Positions 1 through 6,219 of a stretch of DNA of 10,282 bases are shown in pieces. The notes beneath the pieces are model-generated. The model was not told the DNA's origin, did no database searches, and was given only the letters and a program-made list of their open reading frames with translations. The stretch is from VGWG01 sp964580075 (lineage in GTDB: Bacteria > Verrucomicrobiota > Kiritimatiellia > RFP12 > JAAYNR01), in the NCBI GenBank assembly GCA_964580075.1, contig CAZOJL010000127.1, positions 1-10,282 of the forward strand, in the 5' to 3' direction. How positions within the stretch are numbered: the first letter of the stretch is position 1; every line of letters begins with the position of its first letter. Position numbers and translations under genes: made by a program.

Positions 1-11
1 GCGCGCGCCTC

Positions 12-1649
12 CTACTTCAACCCGGCGATCGCCTCCGCGATGTTCACCCCGTGATCCTTGATCTTGCGGTAGGCGTGGAGGGCGTCCATGACGTAGACGC
101 AGGCGACCGGCGACGCGATGCCTGCGGCCAGGCGGTCCATGCTTTGCTGCCGGTATTCTTTGAACAGCCCGGTGATGTGGTCGCCCGTCGTGCGCAGGTT
201 TAGCAACACGTCCCGGTCGCCCGTGCGCAGCGCGTCACCCACCGTCTTCAGAAATGCCGCGACATGATCGTGCAGGTTGAGAATGTGCTGGAGCCCGGTC
301 TCGGAAATCTTTACCTCTTGCCGTCGCGCGCGAATGCGCATCTTTTGCAGGCTGGCCGCATAATCCCCGACCGATTCGTATTCGTCGGTGATGCGGAGCT
401 GCATCCGGGCGTCGGCCATCTGTTGCTGCGGCATTTCGACGGTCAGCACATGGCTGATAAACGTCACGATTTCGGTTTGCATGGTGTCGAGATGGTCCTC
501 ATCCTTGAACACGGTCTGCTCGCGTTCCTCGTCGCGATCAGATGTGGTCCATTCCACGCGCAGCACGTCGAGCATACGCTTGCAGATGTCGTGCATTTGC
601 TGAATCTCGACAGACGACTGCTGCAGCGCCAGAATCGGCGTGTCGATCAGCCGGTTGTCGAAATAGCACAGGTGGCGCGTCTCGGGGCGGCTCGTGTCGG
701 GTACCAACCGCGCCAGGAGGCGCGCCAACACCCCCACCAGCGGCAGAAACAGCAGGACCAGGATGGCATTAAACAGGGTGTGAGACAGCGCGATGCGGGA
801 GGCGATACTTGTCATATGCCCCGAACACATCTTCACCAGGCGCATGTAGGGGAGGAAAAAAGGAATCACAAGCAGCACGCCCACGACTTTGATCAGGATA
901 TGGGCATACGCCGTGCGTACGCCGTTGCGCGACGCGCCCAGCGCCGCCAAGGCCGCCGTCATGGTCGTGCCGATGTTCTGCCCGAGAACCAGCGCGGCGG
1001 CCGTATCCAGATCAATGACTCCGGCGAGGGCGAGGGTGATCGTGATACCGACGGTCGCCGAGCTGGACTGGACAATGGCGGTCACGACCGATCCGACCAG
1101 CACGCATTTCAAGACGCCCGCGAGCGTGTCCGGCCTGAACGCCGCAAACCAGTCGAGCACCGCCTGGCTCTTCGAAACCGGAAGTAACCCCTCTTTCATC
1201 AGTTCCAAGCCGTAGAACACCATCCCCAGCCCCATGATCATCAGGGCCGTGTAGCGCATGCGGTCGCGCTTCGCGAAAAGAAAGAAGAACGCCGCCAAAC
1301 CCAGCAACGGCAACCCGTATTTCACCACGTTCAGGGCGATAATCCACGCTGTGATGGTGGTTCCGATGTCGGCGCCCAGAATCACGCCGATGGCTTGTTC
1401 CAGCGTCATCAGCCCCGCATTCACCATCGAGATGACCATGACCGACGTGACCGAACTCGATTGGATGATGCATGTGACGCCTGCCCCGGCCGCGCAGGCC
1501 ACCAACCGTCTGTCGGTGACACAGGCGATCATCCGACGCAACCGAGCGCCGGCAATTCCCTGCATCCCCTCCGACATGTATTTCATCCCCAGGAGGAACA
1601 AGGCCAACCCACCGATAACCAGAGACAACATTGCGGTATAATCAAGCAT
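12..1649 (-). CDS. Na/Pi-cotransporter family protein with C-terminal PhoU-like domain
   Basis: This 545-residue inner-membrane protein probably imports phosphate (or a similar anion) with sodium. It carries the two inverted QSSS repeats that mark the Na/Pi cotransporter (PF02690) family: IIQSSSVTS at residues 61-69 and IVQSSSATV at 192-200. Each is followed by a Gly/Thr-rich motif, GADIGTT at 92-98 and GQNIGTT at 223-229. Hydrophobic segments fill residues 5-315. The tail, about 340-540, is hydrophilic and helical like PhoU, as in the bacterial YjbB-type members. The ATG start has GAGG 7 nt upstream. It is the last gene of the run, 72 nt after the SEDS gene, with a stop codon (TAG) at the window edge. 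That gap could hold its own weak promoter, and no function links it clearly to the upstream motor genes. No phosphate-regulon genes are seen nearby. The family call is firm. The substrate is not proven, since some family members have been proposed only to export phosphate. Confidence 0.93.
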   Translation of the reverse strand: MLDYTAMLSLVIGGLALFLLGMKYMSEGMQGIAGARLRRMIACVTDRRLVACAAGAGVTCIIQSSSVTSVMVISMVNAGLMTLEQAIGVILGADIGTTITAWIIALNVVKYGLPLLGLAAFFFLFAKRDRMRYTALMIMGLGMVFYGLELMKEGLLPVSKSQAVLDWFAAFRPDTLAGVLKCVLVGSVVTAIVQSSSATVGITITLALAGVIDLDTAAALVLGQNIGTTMTAALAALGASRNGVRTAYAHILIKVVGVLLVIPFFLPYMRLVKMCSGHMTSIASRIALSHTLFNAILVLLFLPLVGVLARLLARLVPDTSRPETRHLCYFDNRLIDTPILALQQSSVEIQQMHDICKRMLDVLRVEWTTSDRDEEREQTVFKDEDHLDTMQTEIVTFISHVLTVEMPQQQMADARMQLRITDEYESVGDYAASLQKMRIRARRQEVKISETGLQHILNLHDHVAAFLKTVGDALRTGDRDVLLNLRTTGDHITGLFKEYRQQSMDRLAAGIASPVACVYVMDALHAYRKIKDHGVNIAEAIAGLK

Positions 1650-1721
1650 GGTCCATCCTCACGTGGCGTGAATAGTAACATATCCTGTCATGGGGGAGAC
1701 AAGCACCGATTGCTATCGTTG
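1650..1721 (-). promoter_or_regulatory. Intergenic gap with possible weak promoter for the Na/Pi gene
   Basis: This is the longest non-coding gap in the window (72 nt). Read on the minus strand it holds TTGTCT (1697-1702) and TACTAT (1672-1677), 19 nt apart, followed by the GAGG ribosome site and the ATG at 1649. Both boxes match the sigma-70 consensus at four of six positions and the spacing is longer than the ideal 17 nt, so this is only a candidate. There is no terminator-like hairpin with a T tract after the SEDS stop, so read-through from upstream is also expected. Confidence 0.2.
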
Positions 1722-3008
1722 TCAATTCCGCCTGTCCGAGACGGCAGCGAGTAGACCGGCCAGGACCCATGACGTGATCAGGCTGCTGCCGCCATGGCTG
1801 ATGAACGGCAGGGTGATCCCGGTGAGCGGAAGCGCTTTGGTGACGCCTGCGACGTTGAGAATCGTCTGGAACGCGAGCGCAGCGGTGATGCCGGCGCCGA
1901 GCAGGGTCGCGAAGGGCGTGGCAGCGGCGGCGGAGGCCCGCCACCCCCGGGTGAACAGGATGGCGTAAACGGCGAGCAACAGGACGCAGCCGATCAGCCC
2001 GAGTTCCTCGGCCCAGGCGGCGTAAATGAAGTCCGAGGCGGCGATGGGCACGGTTTGCGGCGCGCCCGAACCGATCCCCGATCCCCACAGGCCACCCGCA
2101 TACATCGCCGACAACGCCTGAAGGGTCTGCCATCCTTTGCCGGTCGGATCGGCAAACGGATTCTGCCAGATCTCAAACCGGATCCGGGCATGCTGCGAAA
2201 CCGTTGCCGCGGCAAAACCGGCAACCGCAACGCCGACCGCGCCCAGCGCGAGATAGCCGAAGCGGCGGGTTCCGGCAAACAGCATGACGATCAGAACCCC
2301 GTTCAGCAGAACCAGCAGTCCCAGGTCGTTCAGCCGGAGGATCAGCGCCAGGGGGACGACCCACAGCACGCCCAGGAGCAGCGTGTTCTGCAGCGGCGGC
2401 AGGGGAAGCCCCGCCTGCGTTTCGGAGAAGGCCTGGGCTCGTCGGGCGAGAAAGCCGGCGAGGAAAACCACCAACAACGGCTTGACCACTTCCGACGGAT
2501 TCAGGTTTCCGGGCATGTAGACGCCGCCGCGGTAGCGCCGTCCCAGCACCGTCATCGCCGCGAGCACACCGACGGCCAGAAGGTAGCAGATCCAGCCGGT
2601 GCCGTTTAGAAACGCCAATCGTCGTTTGCCCACGAATCCGATCACAGCGAGGAATCCGGCCAACCCCAGCGGATAGGCGAGCCACACCCCGGCCCCGGGC
2701 CGTGTCCCGGCATACGTTCCCATTCGGAACTGCATGACGATGCCGAGACCGGTCAGCAGCAGTGCGGCCGCCGGGATCACCCCGTCGCCCCGATACCCCG
2801 TCAGGCGCAGCCAAAACCAAACCAGCGGCAGGGACAAGGCGTAGAGGCCGAAGGGAACGAACTGGACCCCCGGGATCGGCGTGTGGCCAGGGTTCACCGC
2901 GACAACGGAGACACACGCGGCGGCGGTCGTCAGAAAGACCAGCGCCACCAATCGGATCGGGAGCCCGCCACGCGACGCGACGGCCTTTGTTTTTACCCGC
3001 GCGTGCAA
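1722..3008 (-). CDS. SEDS family (FtsW/RodA/SpoVE) peptidoglycan glycosyltransferase
   Basis: This polytopic membrane protein of 428 residues belongs to the SEDS family, which polymerises lipid II into glycan strands with a class B penicillin-binding protein. Family signatures are in order: NPSEVVKP at residues 170-177, a DPTGKGWQ stretch at 287-294, GLWGSGIGSG at 306-315, ASDFIYAAWAEELG at 324-337 and LPFISHGGSS at 400-409, preceded by N385 and P394. D326 sits where the essential extracytoplasmic Asp of RodA/FtsW is expected. The common PE-x-HTDF form is replaced by PIAASDF. The start is TTG with GGGGA 8 nt upstream; no better in-frame start is visible. About ten membrane segments are predicted. 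It follows the VWA gene by only 21 nt and so is probably co-transcribed with the motor genes. No mreC, mreD or PBP2 gene lies in the window, so I cannot decide between the RodA and FtsW subfamilies. Confidence 0.92.
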   Translation of the reverse strand: MHARVKTKAVASRGGLPIRLVALVFLTTAAACVSVVAVNPGHTPIPGVQFVPFGLYALSLPLVWFWLRLTGYRGDGVIPAAALLLTGLGIVMQFRMGTYAGTRPGAGVWLAYPLGLAGFLAVIGFVGKRRLAFLNGTGWICYLLAVGVLAAMTVLGRRYRGGVYMPGNLNPSEVVKPLLVVFLAGFLARRAQAFSETQAGLPLPPLQNTLLLGVLWVVPLALILRLNDLGLLVLLNGVLIVMLFAGTRRFGYLALGAVGVAVAGFAAATVSQHARIRFEIWQNPFADPTGKGWQTLQALSAMYAGGLWGSGIGSGAPQTVPIAASDFIYAAWAEELGLIGCVLLLAVYAILFTRGWRASAAAATPFATLLGAGITAALAFQTILNVAGVTKALPLTGITLPFISHGGSSLITSWVLAGLLAAVSDRRN

Positions 3009-3029
3009 GGTTGAAATCCCCGTTTTCCG

Positions 3030-4427
3030 TTAGCGCAGCTTGCGGACCAGACGGAACTGCCCCTTGTACTGGGTGGCCAGTTGGCGGAGAAAATCGCCGC
3101 CGTCTTTGTCAATCTGGTAGCCGATGCAATGAATGCGCGGCAGCTTGAGGCCCTTTTCGACGTAAACGTCCTTGTAGATCAGGGTGATATGCTGCACGAA
3201 ATCGGCGAGGGTCCAATTGCCGAGTGGCGGGGGTCCGGGCGGTGTCGGCCGGGGGGGGCCTCCACCGCCGCCACCGATGGTTTCATTCACCTCGGTCCAA
3301 TAACCGTCGCGGGCGGGCACGGCCGGACTGCCGCGGTCTGGCTGCTGCCCTTCGCGGGGCGGCCCCTTTGCCGGAGGACGGGCCGGTTGCCCGGCTTGCG
3401 GCGGCACCCAGACGCGGCGGGTGCGAACCTGGGCCGGCGGCGCGGCCGCCACAGCCTGTTCGTACGCCTGCATCGCCCCGGCATTCTGGGCGTGCCAGTC
3501 GGCCAGCATCCGGTTGTGGGCTTCCCGTTGCTGATCCGTCAGGACTTTTCGAACCTGCGGAAGCCCGTCGCTGATGATCAGGAGCGTATCGGCGCCCTGT
3601 GACATCGCCGCTGAAATCGCCAGATCAAGCCGCGTCGTCCCGCCGCCCGCCCGCAGCCCCTTGCTGAAGCCGGTAAAATTGCCGCCATCGTGCCCCCACT
3701 GCCCTTCGGTGTTGAACGGCGCCAGAAATTGCTTGGCCTGGGTTCGGGCCTCGGGATTGGCGTAGACCATCTTTCCCGATTCGAGAATTGAGCATCCGTC
3801 GGCAAAGACGATCACGTTGAACAGCGTCCCATCCTTGATCGCGTCAATGACGTCGCCGACCCGCTGCTTGACCCGCAGGAAACCCGGTGGACCGCCGCGT
3901 TCCTCTTCGACCATGCTCACCGACACGTCGACGCACACCGCAATCCGTTCACCCACCGCCTGGATGCCGAAGAAATTCACTTGAGACACCCCCTGGCCGA
4001 AACCCGACGTGCCGTAACCCGTGCCGAGGCCGACACCCATGCCCGTGCCGGTCACGGCTTTGAACTTCGGCTGGAACGTCGTCGTCACCAGCTTGGGGTC
4101 AACCTTGATGTCGGGAAGGGAAATATTGGAGGGACGTGCCGCAACCATCCGCGGCACCACCTGGGGCCGACTGGAACTGCGCTGTTTCTGCTGCACCTTG
4201 ACTTTCAGCTCGACCTTGCGCGGTTCGTACGTCCGAATGGGCGGCTGCGCCTCGAAAACCGTCTCCTCTTTCATCAGCGAGCTGACGAGCTTGATGCCGC
4301 CAAATATAATGGCGGCCATCACATGGAGGCCCAGACTGCCGATCAGGACCAGACGCATCGTCTGCTTCCTTGAAGACGCATTGCCGTCTGGATTGATCCA
4401 GTGTTTGAGCGATTTTGTAAAACTCAT
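3030..4427 (-). CDS. Membrane-anchored VWA-domain protein with TonB/TolA-like transmembrane segment
   Basis: This 465-residue protein probably serves as the effector or transducer of the ExbB/ExbD motor encoded just upstream. A basic cytoplasmic N-terminus (K5, K8, R20, K21, R25) leads into one membrane segment, about 26-50, that contains S31 and H35 in the Ser-x3-His spacing of TonB and TolA. A periplasmic Pro/Lys/Arg-rich stretch follows (62-125, including VELKVKVQQKQRSS), then a Gly-rich linker (127-147) and a VWA domain from about 152. The MIDAS residues are D167-x-S169-x-S171, T264 or T265, and D287. The middle reads DVSVS, not the usual D-x-SGS. The fold then breaks off for about 135 residues (290-428), rich in Pro, Gly, Gln and Ala, before the last strand and helix (RIHCIGYQID, DFLRQLA). 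The ATG has GAGG 5 nt upstream, 30 nt after the second exbD. It has no TonB C-terminal domain. The VWA call is firm; the transducer role is inference. Confidence 0.85.
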   Translation of the reverse strand: MSFTKSLKHWINPDGNASSRKQTMRLVLIGSLGLHVMAAIIFGGIKLVSSLMKEETVFEAQPPIRTYEPRKVELKVKVQQKQRSSSRPQVVPRMVAARPSNISLPDIKVDPKLVTTTFQPKFKAVTGTGMGVGLGTGYGTSGFGQGVSQVNFFGIQAVGERIAVCVDVSVSMVEEERGGPPGFLRVKQRVGDVIDAIKDGTLFNVIVFADGCSILESGKMVYANPEARTQAKQFLAPFNTEGQWGHDGGNFTGFSKGLRAGGGTTRLDLAISAAMSQGADTLLIISDGLPQVRKVLTDQQREAHNRMLADWHAQNAGAMQAYEQAVAAAPPAQVRTRRVWVPPQAGQPARPPAKGPPREGQQPDRGSPAVPARDGYWTEVNETIGGGGGGPPRPTPPGPPPLGNWTLADFVQHITLIYKDVYVEKGLKLPRIHCIGYQIDKDGGDFLRQLATQYKGQFRLVRKLR

Positions 4428-4457
4428 AATAGCCTCACAGCCAGAATGGCTTCCGCC

Positions 4458-4895
4458 TTATTCGGCCGCTCCTGCGAACGACACGTCCTTGAGTTTTGCC
4501 GCCGCACAGGCGTTCATCACGTCGATCACCCGTTGGTGCGACGTATCACCGTCGGCCATGATGGTGATCAATGCCTTGCCGCTGGACGCTTCCGCGCTCA
4601 AGCGGTAACGGGTGAGCGTGACGACCAGCTCGGGCAGGTCGGTTGAAGTGGCCGAATCAAACGAACGGTCATTCAGATACACTTCCCCGGTCTTGCGCAC
4701 CTCGATCATCTGCTCGTCGGGCATGTCAACGCTTGTTGCCTGCGCGATCATTCCCGGAAGCCGGATGCCCAGATCGGCCTCGGGCATGATCAGCGTGCAG
4801 GTGCAGATGAAGTAGATGAGCAGCAGAAAGGTCATGTCGATCAGGGGCGCCATGTCCAGTTCGGGTTCGCCCTGTTCGGGAAGCCGCACTTTCAT
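4458..4895 (-). CDS. exbD: ExbD/TolR family biopolymer transport protein (second copy)
   Basis: This is the 145-residue stator-associated subunit of an ExbB/TolQ-type proton channel. A short cytoplasmic N-terminus precedes one membrane helix (about 15-37) with the family motif LDMAPLIDMTFLLLIYF. D20 corresponds to the proton-carrying Asp of ExbD (D25 in E. coli). The periplasmic part (about 40-145) has the usual ExbD/TolR layout, including a VYLNDRSF strand and the region around ALITIMADGDTSHQRVIDVM. Two cysteines at the outer end of the helix (ICTCT, 30-34) are unusual and absent from the first copy. Its ATG overlaps the TGA of the preceding exbD by 4 nt and has a strong AAGGAGG site 6 nt upstream, so translation is probably coupled yet also independently well primed. 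The symbol is family-level only, since TolR versus ExbD cannot be separated from sequence here. Confidence 0.9.
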   Translation of the reverse strand: MKVRLPEQGEPELDMAPLIDMTFLLLIYFICTCTLIMPEADLGIRLPGMIAQATSVDMPDEQMIEVRKTGEVYLNDRSFDSATSTDLPELVVTLTRYRLSAEASSGKALITIMADGDTSHQRVIDVMNACAAAKLKDVSFAGAAE

Positions 4896-5317
4896 TCGTC
4901 GCCTCCTTTTCCACCCGGCGAGAAGACCCCGAAGATAAAATCGCCGACGCCAGCCTCGGCCATGGCGCTCATGACCGCTTTGACATCCTTGTGCAGGGAT
5001 TTCTTGTCGGCGCGGAGGTACACCTTCAGCTCGGGTTCCTGCTTCAGACGCTCCGTGACCAGACTTTTCAGTTCGGCGACCGTCACCGGCTCGAGGCCGC
5101 TGAAGATCGTCCCGTCTTCGGCAATATTCACGGTCCAGCGGTTGGGCCGGTCCTTGGGCACCACGCCGCGATCGGCGACCGGGATATCCAGGTCCTTGCT
5201 CCTGCTCGCGCTCAGGTGGGAGGCGGTCATGAAGAAAATGATCAGCAGAAACACCATGTCGATCATCGGCGCCATCTGCACCTTGGTCTCATCCTTATCG
5301 TCCATCTTTATGCGCAT
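4892..5317 (-). CDS. exbD: ExbD/TolR family biopolymer transport protein (first copy)
   Basis: This is an ExbD/TolR subunit with one N-terminal membrane helix and a periplasmic domain. I place the start at the ATG at 5317 (141 residues; protein begins MRIKMDD), because it has GAGG 6 nt upstream and puts the motif VQMAPMIDMVFLLIIFFM with its proton-path Asp at residue 20, exactly as in the second copy. An in-frame GTG at 5365 would add 16 residues and overlap the exbB stop as GTGA, but it has no ribosome site and its codons would run through a perfect hairpin. After the helix comes SRSKDLDIPVADRG, then a periplasmic domain with TVNIAEDGTIF and VYLRADKKSLHKDVKAVM. It ends with a Gly-rich tail. 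The first ExbD differs strongly from the second, which suggests a heterotypic ExbD pair. The family call is firm; TolR versus ExbD is not resolved. Confidence 0.9.
   Translation of the reverse strand: MRIKMDDKDETKVQMAPMIDMVFLLIIFFMTASHLSASRSKDLDIPVADRGVVPKDRPNRWTVNIAEDGTIFSGLEPVTVAELKSLVTERLKQEPELKVYLRADKKSLHKDVKAVMSAMAEAGVGDFIFGVFSPGGKGGDE
4902..4908 (-). promoter_or_regulatory. Strong ribosome binding site for the second exbD
   Basis: AAGGAGG on the minus strand stands 6 nt before the ATG at 4895, inside the end of the first exbD reading frame. It is the best Shine-Dalgarno match in the window. It supports the ATG at 4895 and the 4-nt ATGA overlap between the two exbD genes. Confidence 0.75.
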
Positions 5318-5332
5318 CACGCACCTCGTTCT

Positions 5333-5357
5333 CGCCGCAGGTTTTCCGCCTGCGGCG
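5333..5357 (-). other. Perfect 9-bp GC hairpin between exbB and exbD
   Basis: The arms CGCCGCAGG (5333-5341) and CCTGCGGCG (5349-5357) are exact inverted complements around a 7-nt loop (5342-5348). In the transcript it lies 4 nt after the exbB stop codon and about 5 nt before the GAGG site of the first exbD. There is no T tract after it, so it is not a classical intrinsic terminator. It could protect the upstream exbB message, slow translation of exbD, or be a copy of a dispersed palindromic repeat. The structure is read directly; the role is inference. Confidence 0.7.
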
Positions 5358-5361
5358 GGTG

Positions 5362-6168
5362 TCACACGGTTTTGCCGCCCGGGTTCGGCGCGTCGGCGGA
5401 GTGCTCTTCAACAAGGCCACCCGTTTTCAGCGCCACACCGAGATGGTGCGCGAGGTTGCCCAGGATGCGCGAAACCCGCGCGACGTTGCTGGTGTATTTC
5501 GATTTGAAGAAGAAGTAGGTGAACATGCAGGGAATCGCGACAATCAGACCGGCGGCGGTGGTGATCATCGCCTCGCCGATGTTCGCCGCCAGTTTCTCGG
5601 GTGAACCCATGGCGCCCATGCCGATCTTGTCAAACGCGCCGATCATGCCGGTCACCGTGCCGAGCAGCCCCAACATCGGGGAGATCTGCGCGACCAGGGA
5701 GAGGTTGTTGAGCGGCTTCATCCACTCGGTGACCTCTTCCACAGAGGCCTCCTCCATCGCCTTCTCAAAGGAAACCGAGTCGGTTTCCTGCCCGACGTCA
5801 AGCCGGGTCAGACCGGCCGAGAGGATCGTGGTGAGCATGCAGGGCGCGCCTGCGCACACGGCGCTCGCCGTCTTGAAATCGAGGGCGCCGAGAGCCTTGC
5901 GCAGCGCGGGGTGAATGTCCGTGCGGGCCATCTTTTCAATCCGGTACTGGATGGCGCAGTAAACCGCCAGGCCGATCCCGATCACCGAGCAGAGACCGAT
6001 CGGCCACATGACCGGTCCGCCGACTTTCCACATGTCCAGGAGGGACTTGCCTTCCTCGGGAGCAACCGGCCCGCCGGTGCCGCCGGTTTGGGCCTGAACC
6101 GCGAGCACCGCCGCAGCCGCCACGAGCATCATCATCACAAGCTTCAACTGACTTTTACCGTTCATCAT
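5362..6168 (-). CDS. exbB: MotA/TolQ/ExbB family proton channel protein with N-terminal signal sequence
   Basis: This is the channel subunit of an ExbB-ExbD type motor, which uses proton flow to drive work in the periplasm. A GTG at 6174 opens the frame but overlaps the ribosome site. The ATG at 6168 (5 nt after AAGGAG) or 6165 (8 nt after it) is the likelier start, giving 268 or 267 residues. Counting from the GTG, residues 7-30 form a signal peptide with an AQA-Q type cleavage site. A first membrane helix lies at about 52-76. The conserved MotA_ExbB block follows, with NLSLVAQISPMLGLLGTVTG (157-176) and ANIGEAMITTAAGLIVAIP (197-215) holding the channel threonines T173 and T205/T206. A cleaved signal peptide would leave the N-terminus in the periplasm, as in known ExbB. 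It is 51 nt downstream of the second TPR gene and followed directly by exbD. The family is firm; the symbol is family-level. Confidence 0.92.
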   Translation of the reverse strand: MMNGKSQLKLVMMMLVAAAAVLAVQAQTGGTGGPVAPEEGKSLLDMWKVGGPVMWPIGLCSVIGIGLAVYCAIQYRIEKMARTDIHPALRKALGALDFKTASAVCAGAPCMLTTILSAGLTRLDVGQETDSVSFEKAMEEASVEEVTEWMKPLNNLSLVAQISPMLGLLGTVTGMIGAFDKIGMGAMGSPEKLAANIGEAMITTAAGLIVAIPCMFTYFFFKSKYTSNVARVSRILGNLAHHLGVALKTGGLVEEHSADAPNPGGKTV

Positions 6169-6173
6169 CCTCA

Positions 6174-6179
6174 CTCCTT
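6174..6179 (-). promoter_or_regulatory. Ribosome binding site that decides the exbB start
   Basis: AAGGAG on the minus strand lies 5 nt before the ATG at 6168 and 8 nt before the ATG at 6165. The last G of this site is itself the first base of the GTG that opens the longest reading frame, so that GTG cannot be served by it. This argues for one of the two adjacent ATG codons. Confidence 0.7.
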
Positions 6180-6200
6180 CGTCCTGTTGTCACACCAGAC

Positions 6201-6217
6201 ACGCCCCTCCCGGGCGT
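6201..6217 (-). other. Short GC hairpin just after the second TPR gene
   Basis: The arms ACGCCC (6201-6206) and GGGCGT (6212-6217) pair perfectly around a 5-nt loop. The hairpin begins 2 nt after the stop codon of the second TPR gene and ends about 20 nt before the exbB ribosome site. No T tract follows, so full termination is unlikely. It may attenuate or process the message between the TPR genes and the motor genes. A 6-bp stem in GC-rich DNA can also be chance. Confidence 0.35.
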
Positions 6218-6219
6218 CG

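Noticed and set aside
264..1187. Long plus-strand open frame (307 codons) opposite the Na/Pi gene
   Set aside because: It is Arg/His/Gln-rich, has no recognisable domain and lies wholly inside a strongly supported minus-strand gene; it is a GC-driven antisense shadow.
4434..4450. Small inverted repeat before the VWA gene (AGCC / GGCT, 5-nt loop)
   Set aside because: Only 4 bp of stem, expected by chance in GC-rich DNA.
5318..5365. N-terminal extension of the first ExbD from the GTG at 5365
   Set aside because: No ribosome site before the GTG, the extension is encoded by a palindrome, and the ATG at 5317 gives the same Asp-20 position as the second ExbD.
3030..6168. Ordinary TonB or Tol-Pal operon
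   Set aside because: ExbB/ExbD are present, but no TonB or TolA C-terminal domain, TolB propeller, Pal or TonB-dependent receptor is found in the window.
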